A stretch of 64,000 nucleotides of DNA from Sphingopyxis sp. QXT-31 (GTDB taxonomy: Bacteria; Pseudomonadota; Alphaproteobacteria; Sphingomonadales; Sphingomonadaceae): contig NZ_CP019449.1 in the NCBI RefSeq assembly GCF_001984035.1, positions 4,159,501 to 4,223,500 on the forward strand, read 5' to 3'. Shown piece by piece: positions 43,686 to 52,846 of the stretch. Positions within the stretch are counted from its first letter, which is position 1. Every line of letters starts with the position of its first letter. The notes beneath the pieces were generated by a model that worked only from the letters and a program-made list of their open reading frames with translations, was not told the origin of the DNA and did not search any database. Position numbers and translations under genes: made by a program.

Positions 43686-44840
43686 ATGATCACCAAAAAA
43701 ATCCTGCTGGCAAGTGGCGTGCTCGGGCTCGTCGGGGTTTGGTCGCTGAGCCAGGCGGCGGGGCAGGGCAGCATCGCACCCGCCGCGCCGGGGCCAGCAA
43801 TGGGAACGTCGATGTCCGAGAAGGCGGTCGATACGCTGCCGCCGCTCCCTGGGCTCGACCCGGCGATCAAGGCGAAGGCCGATGCGTTGTTCGCCGACGC
43901 CGAGGCGGTGGGGGAGACGCGCGCGCTTTATGTGCTGCGCGACGGGGCGCCGATCTACGAGCGCTATGGCGAGGGTTTCGGGCCCGAGACGAAGATGATC
44001 AGCTGGTCGATGGCGAAGAGCATCACCGCGGTGCTGACCGGGATCATGGTCTCCGACGGCCAATTGTCGCTCGACGCCCCCGCGCCGGTCGCGGCGTGGC
44101 AACGCAGCGGCGACCCGCGCGGCGCGATCACGCTCGCCGACCTGCTCCACATGTCCTCGGGGCTCGAGCATGTCGAGAATGGCGATCCGATCTGGGAGGG
44201 CGACACGGTCGCGATGCTCTTCGGCGGTGGGGCGCCCGACATGGCCGGTTTTGCCGAGGCCAAGCCCGCGGCGGCGCAGCCGGGCGAGGTTTTCAACTAT
44301 AGCTCGGCGACGAGCGTGATCCTGGCGGACATATTGGCCGACACGCTGACCCCGTCGAAAAGCCCCGAGGCGCGGCGCGAGGCGATGCGCGAGTTCATTT
44401 CGGGACGGCTGGCGGAACCGCTCGGCATGACCAGCTTGACCCCCGAATTCGACGCGGCGGGGACGATGATCGGCGGATCGATCATGCACGCGACCGCGCG
44501 CGACTATGCCAGGTTCGGCGAATTTCTGCGCAACCATGGCGTGGTGAACGGCCAGCGGCTTCTGCCCGAAAGCTGGATGGATTTCATGCTGAAGCCGTCG
44601 GCGAAGGATGCGGGCTATGGCGGGCATATCTGGCTCAACCGCACGCGGCCGCGCGGTGTTACGCCCAGCCTGTGGCCCGATCGCGGGCCGAACGACCTCT
44701 TCGCCTGCATCGGGCACCAGGGGCAGTATATCATCGTTTCGCCGTCGCAGCGGGTGACGATCGTGCGGCTGGGGGTGACCGACGACGACCAGTTTCCCGA
44801 ACTGCGCCGGCATCTGGCGGATTTGACCGCGGCGCTGTGA
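43686..44840 (+). CDS. beta-lactamase-family serine hydrolase
   Basis: A 384-residue penicillin-recognising enzyme of the class C beta-lactamase/6-aminohexanoate-dimer hydrolase type. An N-terminal hydrophobic segment (about residues 6-26) exports or anchors it. The nucleophile is Ser108 in SWSMAKSI (S-x-x-K), followed by the tyrosine in GEVFNYSSAT and HQG in place of KTG (CIGHQGQYI). The role may be peptide, ester or amide hydrolysis; beta-lactam resistance is not implied. Divergent from the single-span membrane gene, sharing a promoter region that must lie within the two coding regions. Confidence 0.9.
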   Translation: MITKKILLASGVLGLVGVWSLSQAAGQGSIAPAAPGPAMGTSMSEKAVDTLPPLPGLDPAIKAKADALFADAEAVGETRALYVLRDGAPIYERYGEGFGPETKMISWSMAKSITAVLTGIMVSDGQLSLDAPAPVAAWQRSGDPRGAITLADLLHMSSGLEHVENGDPIWEGDTVAMLFGGGAPDMAGFAEAKPAAAQPGEVFNYSSATSVILADILADTLTPSKSPEARREAMREFISGRLAEPLGMTSLTPEFDAAGTMIGGSIMHATARDYARFGEFLRNHGVVNGQRLLPESWMDFMLKPSAKDAGYGGHIWLNRTRPRGVTPSLWPDRGPNDLFACIGHQGQYIIVSPSQRVTIVRLGVTDDDQFPELRRHLADLTAAL

Positions 44841-44886
44841 GGCGATTGGTGTCTGCTTTCGAGCGAAACCCGACATTTATAGCATC

Positions 44887-44960
44887 GTCACCCCGGACTT
44901 GATCCGGGGTCCCACTTGGCGAGGTTGAAGAGTGGGACCCCGGATCAAGTCCGGGATGAC
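44887..44960. repeat. 28-bp-arm inverted repeat (GTCAyCCCGG type)
   Basis: Arm 44887-44914 begins GTCACCCCGGACTTGATCC and arm 44933-44960 is its inverse with one mismatch; an 18-bp spacer divides them. The perfect-hairpin strength suggests a terminator after the serine hydrolase. The sequence type is also a common dispersed unit in this group. Confidence 0.9.
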
Positions 44961-44987
44961 GCAGGTTGGGAAATCAACCTTTGTGCT

Positions 44988-45056
44988 CCCCAGCGAAAGC
45001 CGGGGCCCAGATGGCCAACGCCGCCTTGTCCTCATGGGCCCCGGCTTTCGCCGGGG
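44988..45056. repeat. 22-bp-arm inverted repeat (GCGAAAGCCGGGG type)
   Basis: Arm 44988-45009 (CCCCAGCGAAAGCCGGGGCC and two more bases) and arm 45035-45056 are inverse copies with one mismatch, 25 bp apart. A single half with the same core occurs at 1521-1541. It stands in tandem with the repeat at 44887-44960 in the 271-bp gap between convergent genes, where nothing else is seen. Confidence 0.88.
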
Positions 45057-45111
45057 TACGCATAAGGGCAGCTCCCCACCTCAAAGCCGACCTTTGTCCC
45101 GCAACCAAACC

Positions 45112-45927
45112 CTAGAGCAGGAACTCGCCCACCAGCGTCGTCACGCACGTCCCGCTGAGCTCGACCATCGCGCCGTCCGCGCGGCAGCCGACATGGCCGC
45201 CGCGCTTGCTGGCCTGATAGGCAGCGAAACGGTCGCGGCCGAGGCGGGCGGACCAATAGGGCGTCAGCACGCTGTGCGCCGAGCCGGTCACGGGATCCTC
45301 GTCGATCCCCGCGCCGGGGGCGAAGCAGCGGCTGACGACATCGGCGCCCGACGGGTCGCCGCCGCCCGGGGCGGTCGCGATAGTGAGGATGTCGCCCCCG
45401 GCCGACAGCGCGCGCAGGTCGGGGTCGAGCGCGCGGATGCTCGCCGCGTCGGCATAGACGATCAGCGCATAACCGCCGTCGTGCCACAGCGTTTCGACCG
45501 GCGCCCCGCCCATCGCCTTGGCGATGTCGGGCAGCGGCTTGTGCGCGGCGGGATAGGCAGGGAGCGCCATCTTGTAACCGTCGTCGCCGTCGCGCGCGAC
45601 GCGGAGGATGCCCGCCTTGCGGGTTCGAAAGCGCATGTCGTCGCGCCACGGCGCGGCGCTCAGCAAAACATGCCCGCTCGCGAGCGTCGCATGGCCGCAG
45701 AGCGCGACTTCGACCCCGGGAGTAAACCAGCGCAGCTCATAATCGGCGTCGCCGCTTTCGTCGGGGATCAGGAAGGCGGTCTCGGCGAGGTTGTTCTCGG
45801 CGGCGATCGCCTGCAGCACGTCGTCGGCGAGCCATTCGTCGAGCGGCATCACCGCGGCGGGATTGCCCGCGAAGGGGCGGTCGGCAAAGGCATCGACCTG
45901 GGTGATCGGGAAGCGGCGCCAGCTCAT
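45112..45927 (-). CDS. PhzF-family isomerase/epimerase
   Basis: A 271-residue protein of the PhzF fold (two related halves, diaminopimelate-epimerase-like). The catalytic Glu49 is in ENNLAETAFLIP, with VDAFADRPFAGNPAAV at the start, LCGHATLASGHVL and EDPVTGSAHSVL. PhzF itself isomerises a phenazine precursor, but no other phenazine genes are here, so a general isomerase role is likelier. It is cytoplasmic. Its start overlaps the pdxH stop by 4 nt. Confidence 0.92.
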   Translation of the reverse strand: MSWRRFPITQVDAFADRPFAGNPAAVMPLDEWLADDVLQAIAAENNLAETAFLIPDESGDADYELRWFTPGVEVALCGHATLASGHVLLSAAPWRDDMRFRTRKAGILRVARDGDDGYKMALPAYPAAHKPLPDIAKAMGGAPVETLWHDGGYALIVYADAASIRALDPDLRALSAGGDILTIATAPGGGDPSGADVVSRCFAPGAGIDEDPVTGSAHSVLTPYWSARLGRDRFAAYQASKRGGHVGCRADGAMVELSGTCVTTLVGEFLL

Positions 45928-46502
45928 GGATAGAGGTGACCTTTCGACCAGTTTTCGCCGTCGCGGACGAAGAGGTTACGCTCGTGGAGGCGGTGCTCGC
46001 GGTCCTGCCAGAACTCGATGCGCTCGGGAGTGGCGCGCCAGCCTGACCAGCGCGGCGGGCGCGGCACGTCCCGCCCCTCGAAGCGCGCCTGCATTTCGGC
46101 GAAGCGCGCTTCGAAGGTCGCGCGGCTGTCCAGCGGGCGCGACTGGTCGCTCGCCCAGGCGCCGAGCTGGCTGTCGCGGCCGCGCGTCGCGAAATAGGCG
46201 TCGGCGGTGGTGTCGTCGACCGGGCTCACCGGCCCCTCGATGCGGATCTGGCGGCGGAGCGATTTCCAGTGGAAGAGCAAGGCGACATGCGGGTTGGCCG
46301 CCAGTTCGCCACCCTTGCGGCTGTCGAGGTTGGTGTAGAAGACAAAGCCGTCGGGGCCGTGGCCCTTCAGCAGCACCATGCGCAGCGACGGATGGCCGTC
46401 GGGGGTGGTCGTGGCGAGCGCCATTGCGTTGGCGTCATTGGGCTCGCTGGTCCGGGCTTCGGCGAACCAGCTGTCGAAGAGGGCGAAGGGATCGGTCGTC
46501 AT
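45924..46502 (-). CDS. pdxH: pyridoxamine 5'-phosphate oxidase
   Basis: Oxidises pyridoxine or pyridoxamine 5'-phosphate to pyridoxal 5'-phosphate using FMN and oxygen. The 192-residue protein shows the family blocks NAMALATTTPDGHPSLRMVL, GFVFYTNLDSRKG, ALLFHWKSLRRQIRIEG and the C-terminal WQDREHRLHERNLF signature. Length is normal. It precedes phzF with a 4-nt overlap, so the two are co-translated. It is divergent from cbpA, with a strong hairpin at 46545-46572 between. Confidence 0.96.
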   Translation of the reverse strand: MTTDPFALFDSWFAEARTSEPNDANAMALATTTPDGHPSLRMVLLKGHGPDGFVFYTNLDSRKGGELAANPHVALLFHWKSLRRQIRIEGPVSPVDDTTADAYFATRGRDSQLGAWASDQSRPLDSRATFEARFAEMQARFEGRDVPRPPRWSGWRATPERIEFWQDREHRLHERNLFVRDGENWSKGHLYP

Positions 46503-46544
46503 GCGCGTCTCTTAGTGCGCGGTCATTAAAGGGTCGAGCAACAT

Positions 46545-46572
46545 CGTCATCCCGGCCTTCACCGGGATGACG
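46545..46572. repeat. 11-bp perfect hairpin between divergent genes
   Basis: CGTCATCCCGG (46545-46555), loop CCTTCA, then CCGGGATGACG (46562-46572). It resembles one half of the dispersed repeat at 44887-44960. It lies upstream of both pdxH and cbpA, so it is not a normal terminator and more likely a dispersed REP-like unit. Confidence 0.8.
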
Positions 46573-46666
46573 GGCAGGTCGGAACTTGACCCCCCTTCAC
46601 CCCGTTACCACATGCTGCCCGCACATGGGCCTTTCCGGCCATCCTCTTATCGGGCACAGAAGAAAC

Positions 46667-47599
46667 ATGGCAGATCCCTATTCCACCCTCGGCGTCGCGA
46701 AGAGCGCGAGCGAAGCGGAGATCAAATCCGCGTACCGCAAGCTCGCCAAGGAATTGCACCCCGACAAGAACAAGGACAATCCGAAGGCGTCGGAGAAGTT
46801 CTCCGACGTCACCAAGGCCTATGACCTGCTCTCCGACAAGACCAAGCGCGGCCAGTTCGACCGCGGCGAGATCGATGCCGAGGGCAATCCGGCGATGCCC
46901 TTCGGCTATGGCGGCGGCGGGTTTCGCGGTGACCCGCGCGGGCAGGCGGGCGGCTTCGGCGGCTTCGGCAACGAAAGCAGCGACTTCGGCGACATCTTCG
47001 AAGGGCTGTTCGGCGGGCGCGGCGGAGCGGGCGGCGGCGGGCCCTTCGGCGGCTTCGGCGGGCGCGCGGCGCCGCCGCCGAAGGGCGCCAATGTCGCCTA
47101 TCGCCTGGGCGTATCCTTCGTCGATGCCGCGACGCAGGCGCCGCAGCGGATCACGCTCGCCGACGGCGGCACGATCGACCTCAAGCTCCCCGCCGGGGTC
47201 GAGACCGGGACGCAGATGCGCCTGGCGGGCAAGGGCCAGCCGGGCCCCGGCGGCAACGGCGACGGCATCGTGACGATCAGCGTCAAGGACCATCCCTTCT
47301 TTGTCCGCGAGGGCGCCAACATCCGTCTCGACCTGCCCGTGACGCTGAACGAGGCCGTCAAGGGCGCGAAGATCAAGGTGCCGACGGTCGATGGCCCGGT
47401 GATGCTGTCGGTTCCCGCGGGATCGACCTCGGGCAAGGTCATGCGACTCAAGGGCAAGGGCTTCAGCCAGAAGAGCGGCGGACGCGGCGACCAGCTGGTA
47501 CGGCTGATGATCGACATTCCCGCGGGCGATGCGGCCCTGGAAAAATTCGTCGGCGAATGGAGCGATTCGCGGGCCGTGCGCGCGGACCTCGGCGTGTGA
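46667..47599 (+). CDS. CbpA-type J-domain co-chaperone
   Basis: A 310-residue class B DnaJ homologue. The J domain (residues 1-70) has the HPD motif at residues 31-33 (KELHPDKNK). A Gly/Phe-rich linker (about 75-150) follows and then two substrate-binding beta domains (GVETGTQMRLAGKG, VTLNEAVKGAKIKVPT). The zinc-finger repeats of DnaJ are absent, so it is CbpA/DjlB-like and works with DnaK. The start is the ATG at 46667; earlier ATGs in the frame are not followed by family sequence. It leads a six-gene unit ending in a transporter. Confidence 0.93.
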   Translation: MADPYSTLGVAKSASEAEIKSAYRKLAKELHPDKNKDNPKASEKFSDVTKAYDLLSDKTKRGQFDRGEIDAEGNPAMPFGYGGGGFRGDPRGQAGGFGGFGNESSDFGDIFEGLFGGRGGAGGGGPFGGFGGRAAPPPKGANVAYRLGVSFVDAATQAPQRITLADGGTIDLKLPAGVETGTQMRLAGKGQPGPGGNGDGIVTISVKDHPFFVREGANIRLDLPVTLNEAVKGAKIKVPTVDGPVMLSVPAGSTSGKVMRLKGKGFSQKSGGRGDQLVRLMIDIPAGDAALEKFVGEWSDSRAVRADLGV

Positions 47600-47602
47600 T
47601 GC

Positions 47603-48679
47603 GTGGCTGAACGCGGCGACAAGGCGGCGGTCGCCGCGATCGAGCGCGAGGTCGCCGAAGAGGTCACCCAGCAATTCGCCGCCGAGGGCCATTCGCCGCA
47701 CTCGCCCGAGGCGCGCGCCGAACGCGCCAAGCGCGTCAAACTGCGCGCGCGCGCCGAGGGGCTGATCCACCGCGGCCGCGAATCGCTCGGCCCCGGTACG
47801 CGCGCGTTCAGGATCGTCCGCCGCGTCGTCGTTGGCACCTATACCGACGGCTTCATCCATGCGGGCAACCTCGCCTATCTGGCGTTGATCGCGCTCTTTC
47901 CCTTCTTCATCCTGCTCGCTGCGGCGTTGTCGATCTTCGGCGGCAGTGTCGGCGGCGAAGCGGCGATCGAGGCGGTCTTCTCGACCATGCCGCCGACCGT
48001 CGCAAAGGCGCTGTCGGGCCCGATCCGCGAGGTGATGTCCGCGCGCACCGGCATCTTCCTGTGGCTCGGGGCGCTTGTCGCGCTGTGGACGGTGGGGAGC
48101 CTGATCGAGACGGTGCGCGATATCCTCCGCCGCGCCTATGGCACGCATTTTTCGAAGGGTTTCTTTCACTACCGATTGCTGTCGATCGGGATCATCACCG
48201 GCGCGGTGGTGCTGATGCTGCTGTCGTTCAGCATGCAGGTGCTGATCGTCGGCATCGAGGAATTCGTGACGCGCTTCCTGCCCGAGGAAATCCAGTCCTT
48301 CGGTATCGTCCTGCTGTCGCGCGGGGTATCGGGCTTCGGGCTGTTCGTGGCGATCTACATGCTCTTCTACAGCCTTACCCCGTCGAAATACCGCCGCAAA
48401 CAATTCCCCAAATGGCCGGGCGCGCTGTTCACGACTTTGTGGTGGATTGCGGTCACGCTGGCGCTGCCGCCGTTGCTCGCCAGCCTGCTCAGCTATGACG
48501 CAACCTATGGCAGCCTTGCGGGTGTGATGGTCGCGCTCTTCTTTTTCTACCTCGTCGGATTGGGTATGGTGATGGGCGCCGAACTCAATGCCGCGCTCGT
48601 CGAGGTTGAGGATTTGGGCCACGACGCTATTGGGCGCGTCGACGACGTGATGATTGGAAAGACCGGAGACACAAAATGA
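47603..48679 (+). CDS. YihY/BrkB-family membrane protein
   Basis: A 358-residue inner-membrane protein starting with GTG at 47603. A basic, helical N-terminal region of about 70 residues is followed by six hydrophobic segments with the family features AYLALIALFPFFILLAA and WWIAVTLALPPLLASLL and ending FFYLVGLGMVMGAELNA. YihY proteins were once called RNase BN; that assignment is not valid, and their role is unknown. The stop overlaps the fabI start by 4 nt. Confidence 0.9.
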   Translation: MAERGDKAAVAAIEREVAEEVTQQFAAEGHSPHSPEARAERAKRVKLRARAEGLIHRGRESLGPGTRAFRIVRRVVVGTYTDGFIHAGNLAYLALIALFPFFILLAAALSIFGGSVGGEAAIEAVFSTMPPTVAKALSGPIREVMSARTGIFLWLGALVALWTVGSLIETVRDILRRAYGTHFSKGFFHYRLLSIGIITGAVVLMLLSFSMQVLIVGIEEFVTRFLPEEIQSFGIVLLSRGVSGFGLFVAIYMLFYSLTPSKYRRKQFPKWPGALFTTLWWIAVTLALPPLLASLLSYDATYGSLAGVMVALFFFYLVGLGMVMGAELNAALVEVEDLGHDAIGRVDDVMIGKTGDTK

Positions 48680-49503
48680 CGGGTCTGATGACGGGCAAAC
48701 GCGGGTTGATTATGGGGCTGGCGAACGACAAGTCGCTCGCCTGGGGCATCGCCAAGGCGCTGCACGGCGCGGGAGCCGAGCTGGCGATTTCGTACCAGGG
48801 TGAGGTGATGCTGAAGCGGGTGAAGCCGCTCGCCGATCAGCTCGGCTGCGATTTCCTGATCGACTGCGACGTGTCCGACATGGCGAACCTCGACGCCGCC
48901 TTCGCGACGCTCGGCGCGCGCTGGCCGACGATCGACTTCGTCGTGCACGCGATCGGCTACACCAATAAGGAGGCGCTGCGCGGCCATTATGCCGATGTGA
49001 CGCTTGACGACTTTTTGATGACGATGAATATCAGCGTCTACAGCTTCACCGCGGTGGCGCAGCGCGCGTCGCAGATGATGACGCCCTACGATCCAGAGAC
49101 GGGCAAGGGCGGCGGCTCGCTGCTGACCTTGAGCTATTATGGCGCCGAGAAGGTGATCCCGCATTACAACGTCATGGGCGTGGCCAAGTCGGCGCTGGAG
49201 ACCAGCGTCAAATATCTCGCCAACGATTACGGCCCGCAGGGGGTGCGCGTGAACGCGATCTCGGCCGGGCCGATCAAGACGCTGGCGGCGTCGGGCATCG
49301 GCGATTTCCGCCTGATCCTGAAATGGAACGAATATAACGCCCCGCTGCGCCGCAATGTCACGATCGACGATGTCGGCGGTTCGGCGCTGTACCTGCTGAG
49401 CGATCTCGCGAGCGGGGTCACCGGCGAGACGCATCATGTCGATGCCGGCTACCATACGATCGGCATGAAACAGGAAGACGCGCCGGACATCGCGCTCGCG
49501 TGA
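48676..49503 (+). CDS. fabI: enoyl-ACP reductase (NADH)
   Basis: Reduces trans-2-enoyl-ACP in each round of fatty acid elongation. The 275-residue short-chain dehydrogenase-like enzyme has the N-terminal nucleotide motif GKRGLIMGLANDKSLAWGIA, the Tyr-x6-Lys pair in HYNVMGVAKSALE and the substrate loop region GPIKTLAASGI. Length is typical (about 262-275). The start at 48676 overlaps the YihY stop, and the stop overlaps the VOC gene start (GTGA). It is probably the target of triclosan-type inhibitors, as in other bacteria. Confidence 0.97.
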   Translation: MTGLMTGKRGLIMGLANDKSLAWGIAKALHGAGAELAISYQGEVMLKRVKPLADQLGCDFLIDCDVSDMANLDAAFATLGARWPTIDFVVHAIGYTNKEALRGHYADVTLDDFLMTMNISVYSFTAVAQRASQMMTPYDPETGKGGGSLLTLSYYGAEKVIPHYNVMGVAKSALETSVKYLANDYGPQGVRVNAISAGPIKTLAASGIGDFRLILKWNEYNAPLRRNVTIDDVGGSALYLLSDLASGVTGETHHVDAGYHTIGMKQEDAPDIALA

Positions 49504-49874
49504 CGTCCGACCTCGCTCTCGATCATGTCCAGGTCGCCATTCCCGTGGGCGGCGAGGCGCGGGCGCGCGGCTTTTTCGGCGATCTCCTCGGCCTTGTCGA
49601 GCTGCCCAAGCCCGCCGACATGGCGGCGCGCGGCGGCTGCTGGTTCCAGCTTGGAGAGCGCCAGCTGCATCTCGGCGCCGAACAGGATTTCCGCCCGGCG
49701 AAAAAGGCGCATGTCGCGCTCACGACCGATACGCTCGATGCCTTGCGCGCGCGCATCGAGGCGGCGGGGCATGCGACGCAGGACGATAGTCCGGTCGATG
49801 GGCGCTATCGTTTTTTCACCGAAGATCCCTTCGGCAACCGGATCGAGTTCATGGACAGGACGCCGCGCCAGTGA
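49500..49874 (+). CDS. VOC/glyoxalase-like protein
   Basis: A 124-residue single-domain vicinal-oxygen-chelate protein. It opens [19 protein letters not shown] with a metal-binding His, then [19 protein letters not shown] and ends [19 protein letters not shown] with the C-terminal Glu. Two half-motifs suggest it works as a dimer. It starts with GTG at 49500. Both ends overlap neighbours by 4 nt (fabI and aroC), so it is tightly co-translated with both. The substrate is unknown. Confidence 0.88.
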   Translation: MTSDLALDHVQVAIPVGGEARARGFFGDLLGLVELPKPADMAARGGCWFQLGERQLHLGAEQDFRPAKKAHVALTTDTLDALRARIEAAGHATQDDSPVDGRYRFFTEDPFGNRIEFMDRTPRQ

Positions 49875-50947
49875 GTTTCAACAGTTTCGGACGCGTGTTT
49901 CGCTTCACGACCTGGGGGGAAAGCCATGGGCCCGCGCTCGGCGCGGTGGTCGACGGTTGCCCGCCGCGGTTGTCGCTGAGCGAGGGCGATATCCAGCCTT
50001 TCCTGGACAAGCGCCGCCCCGGCCAGTCGCGCCACACGACGCAGCGGCAGGAGCCCGACCAGGTGCGCGTCCTATCGGGGGTGTTCGAGGGCAAGACCAC
50101 GGGCACGCCGATCAGCCTGATGATCGACAATGTCGACCAGCGCTCGAAGGATTATGGCGATATCGCACAGGCCTATCGCCCCGGCCACGCCGATTACGCT
50201 TATGACGCGAAATATGGCATCCGCGACTATCGCGGCGGCGGCCGGTCGAGCGCGCGCGAGACCGCCGCGCGCGTCGCCGCGGGCGGGGTCGCGCGGCTGA
50301 TCATTCCCGAGGTGCAGATCCACGCCTGGGTCTCCGAGATCGGCGGCGATGCGATCGACCCCGCGAACTTCGACCTCGAAGAGATCGATCGCAATCCCTT
50401 CTTCTGTCCCGATCCCGCCGCGGCGCAGCGCTGGGAAGGGCTGATGGACGCCGCGCGCAAGGCGGGCAGTTCGCTGGGTGCGGTGATCGAATGCGCCGCG
50501 AGCGGGGTGCCCGCCGGTTGGGGCGCGCCGATCTATGCCAAGCTCGACAGCGACCTCGCCGCCGCGATGATGGGGATCAATGCGGTGAAGGGAGTCGAGA
50601 TCGGCGCCGGTTTCCAGGCGGCGCGGCTTCGCGGCGAAGAGAACGCCGATCCGATGCGCCCCGCGAGCGACGGCAGCAACCGTCCCGACTTCCTGTCGAA
50701 CAACGCCGGCGGCATCGCGGGCGGCATTTCGACCGGCCAGCCGGTGGTGGTGCGCGTCGCCTTCAAGCCGACCAGCTCGATCCTCACCCCGGTGCCGACG
50801 ATCAACAAGGCGGGCGAGGCGGCCGACATCGTCACCAAGGGCCGCCACGATCCCTGCGTCGGCATCCGCGGCGCGCCGGTGGCCGAGGCGATGATGGCGC
50901 TCGTCCTCGCCGACCATAAATTGCTGCACCGGGCGCAGAACGGCTGA
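49871..50947 (+). CDS. aroC: chorismate synthase
   Basis: Makes chorismate from EPSP with reduced FMN, the last step of the shikimate pathway. The 358-residue protein shows the signature blocks [54 protein letters not shown] and [11 protein letters not shown]. The start at 49871 overlaps the VOC gene stop (GTGA). It joins aromatic amino acid synthesis to fatty acid synthesis genes in one unit. The SLC13-type permease starts 1 bp after its stop. Confidence 0.97.
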   Translation: MSFNSFGRVFRFTTWGESHGPALGAVVDGCPPRLSLSEGDIQPFLDKRRPGQSRHTTQRQEPDQVRVLSGVFEGKTTGTPISLMIDNVDQRSKDYGDIAQAYRPGHADYAYDAKYGIRDYRGGGRSSARETAARVAAGGVARLIIPEVQIHAWVSEIGGDAIDPANFDLEEIDRNPFFCPDPAAAQRWEGLMDAARKAGSSLGAVIECAASGVPAGWGAPIYAKLDSDLAAAMMGINAVKGVEIGAGFQAARLRGEENADPMRPASDGSNRPDFLSNNAGGIAGGISTGQPVVVRVAFKPTSSILTPVPTINKAGEAADIVTKGRHDPCVGIRGAPVAEAMMALVLADHKLLHRAQNG

Positions 50948-50948
50948 C

Positions 50949-52733
50949 GTGATCGAGACTATCCGGGCTTTTATCGCGGCGCATCAGGCGGTTATTTCGC
51001 TCGCGATCCTGGGCGTCATGTTCGTCGGTTTTCTGATGGAGCGGCTGCCCGCGACGGTGATCGCGATCCTCGGCGCCTGTACCTATCTCGCGCTCGGCAT
51101 TCTCGACGACAAGGGATTATACTCCGTGTTCTCGAACTCGGCGCCGATCGTCATCGGCGCGATGTTCGTGCTGTCCGGCGCGCTGATTCGCACCGGGGTG
51201 ATCCAGCGGGTTGCCGATCTGATCATGGCGCGCGCCGAGAAACATCCGCGGCTCGCGATCGTCGAGGTGCTGCTCGGCGCGGTCGTCGCGTCGGCCTTTC
51301 TCAATAACACGCCGGTCGTCGTCGTGTTGCTGCCGATCATGATCAAGCTCGCCGAGGTGACGGGAGTCAGCGCGAAGAAATTGCTGATGCCGCTGTCGAT
51401 TGCCGCGGTCCTTGGCGGGACGTTGACCTTGATCGGCACCTCGACCAACCTCGTCGTAGACGGCATCGTGCGCGAAGCGGGCATGGAGCGTTTCGGCATT
51501 TTCGAGATCACGCCCATAGGGCTGGTCACCGCGGCGTCGGGGATGATCGGGCTCGCGCTGATGTGGTGGCTGCTGCCCTCGGACAGGCCGGTGACCGGCC
51601 CCGCGGGTACGCACGATTCGCACCAATATCTGACCGAATTGGTGCTGGCAGACGAGGACGATCTGGTCGGCATGACCGTCGAGGCCTTTCGCGACCTGCC
51701 GCGGACGGGGCAGGTCGTCGGTATCCGTCGCGGCTCGGCGGTGGTCCATGGCGCCGAGCTCGAGAATTGGGTGCTAGCGCCGGGCGACCGGCTCGTCCTG
51801 CGCGTCGACGGCGCGACGCTGATGACGTGGCGCGAACAGGGGCGGTTCCGCCTCGGCATCGGCAGCGGCGAGCCTGCTGAGGAAGATTTGGTGGTCGAGA
51901 CGATGATCGCGTCGAACCATCCGGCGATCGGCCAGCGGCTGATCGACATTCCTTTCCTCCAGCGGGTCCGTGCGCGCATCATCGGGCTCGACCGGCCGGC
52001 GCACCAGCCGGGCCCCGACCTCGCGAGCGTGCGTATCCGTCCTGCCGACCGTCTGCTGGTCGCGGGCGGCCCGCGCGAGGTCGAGGCGCTGCGCGACAAT
52101 CCGCACCTGATCGGCGCCGACCTCGCCAAGGTCCGCGCCTTCCGCCGCCGCAAGGCGTGGATCGCCATCCTGTGCATGCTGAGCGTGGTCACGCTCGCGG
52201 CCTTCGACGTGATGTCGATCGGGGTCGCGGCGATCATCGCGATTGGGGTCATCCTCGTCACCCGTTGCATCGACAGCGAAGAGGCCTGGGGGACGATCGA
52301 CGGCGACGTGCTGATCCTGATCTTCGCGATGCTCGCGGTCGGTCTCGCGCTCGAGGCGAGCGGCGCGGTCGCGATGATGGTGGGCTGGGTCGAGCCTTCG
52401 CTGGCGGGGCAGCCGATGTGGGTGCTCGTCTTCGGCATCTATTTTTTCGCGCTGATCCTCTCCGAACTGCTCAGCAACAATGCGGTCGCGGCGCTGATGA
52501 CCCCGGTGACGCTGGCGATCGCCGCCGAGCTCGGGGTCGATCCGCGTCCGCTGGTGATCGCGCTGATGATCGGCGCCTCGGCCTGTTTCGCGACGCCGAT
52601 CGGTTATCAGACGAACACCATCGTCTATGCCGCGGGCGATTATCGCTTCGTCGATTTCGTCAAGATCGGGGTGCCGCTCAACATCATCACCGGGGTTTCG
52701 ACCTGCCTCGCCATCACCGCCTTCATGACCTGA
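50949..52733 (+). CDS. SLC13-type permease with RCK_C domains
   Basis: A 594-residue inner-membrane carrier starting GTG at 50949. Hydrophobic helices occupy residues 1-200 and 400-594, with AFLNNTPVVVVLLPIM and LSNNAVAALMTPVTLAI being the duplicated ion-transporter motif of the SLC13/DASS family. Between them are two TrkA-C (RCK_C) regulatory domains (about 210-385; PRTGQVVGIRRGSAVVHG and RVRARIIGLDRPAHQPG). The likely substrate is sulfate or a dicarboxylate. It starts 1 bp after aroC and ends the unit. Confidence 0.9.
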   Translation: MIETIRAFIAAHQAVISLAILGVMFVGFLMERLPATVIAILGACTYLALGILDDKGLYSVFSNSAPIVIGAMFVLSGALIRTGVIQRVADLIMARAEKHPRLAIVEVLLGAVVASAFLNNTPVVVVLLPIMIKLAEVTGVSAKKLLMPLSIAAVLGGTLTLIGTSTNLVVDGIVREAGMERFGIFEITPIGLVTAASGMIGLALMWWLLPSDRPVTGPAGTHDSHQYLTELVLADEDDLVGMTVEAFRDLPRTGQVVGIRRGSAVVHGAELENWVLAPGDRLVLRVDGATLMTWREQGRFRLGIGSGEPAEEDLVVETMIASNHPAIGQRLIDIPFLQRVRARIIGLDRPAHQPGPDLASVRIRPADRLLVAGGPREVEALRDNPHLIGADLAKVRAFRRRKAWIAILCMLSVVTLAAFDVMSIGVAAIIAIGVILVTRCIDSEEAWGTIDGDVLILIFAMLAVGLALEASGAVAMMVGWVEPSLAGQPMWVLVFGIYFFALILSELLSNNAVAALMTPVTLAIAAELGVDPRPLVIALMIGASACFATPIGYQTNTIVYAAGDYRFVDFVKIGVPLNIITGVSTCLAITAFMT

Positions 52734-52846
52734 TCGGTTCGGCGCGGCGCCCTTGACGCTGCGCGCGGCGCCCGCTCAAAGGGACGCCATAATGTCGGGC
52801 CGCGACCGCGCCCGGATACGCGAAGATTTTTGAGGGGGACGGCCGG

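Noticed and set aside
43686..44840. Serine hydrolase as a resistance beta-lactamase
   Set aside because: The KTG motif is HQG and the layout fits the 6-aminohexanoate-dimer-hydrolase-like group, so resistance should not be claimed.
45112..45927. PhzF as evidence for phenazine synthesis
   Set aside because: No other phz genes are present and the family is mostly of unrelated function.
46545..46572. The strong hairpin as a terminator
   Set aside because: It lies upstream of two divergent genes, where no transcript should end, and lacks a T-tract.
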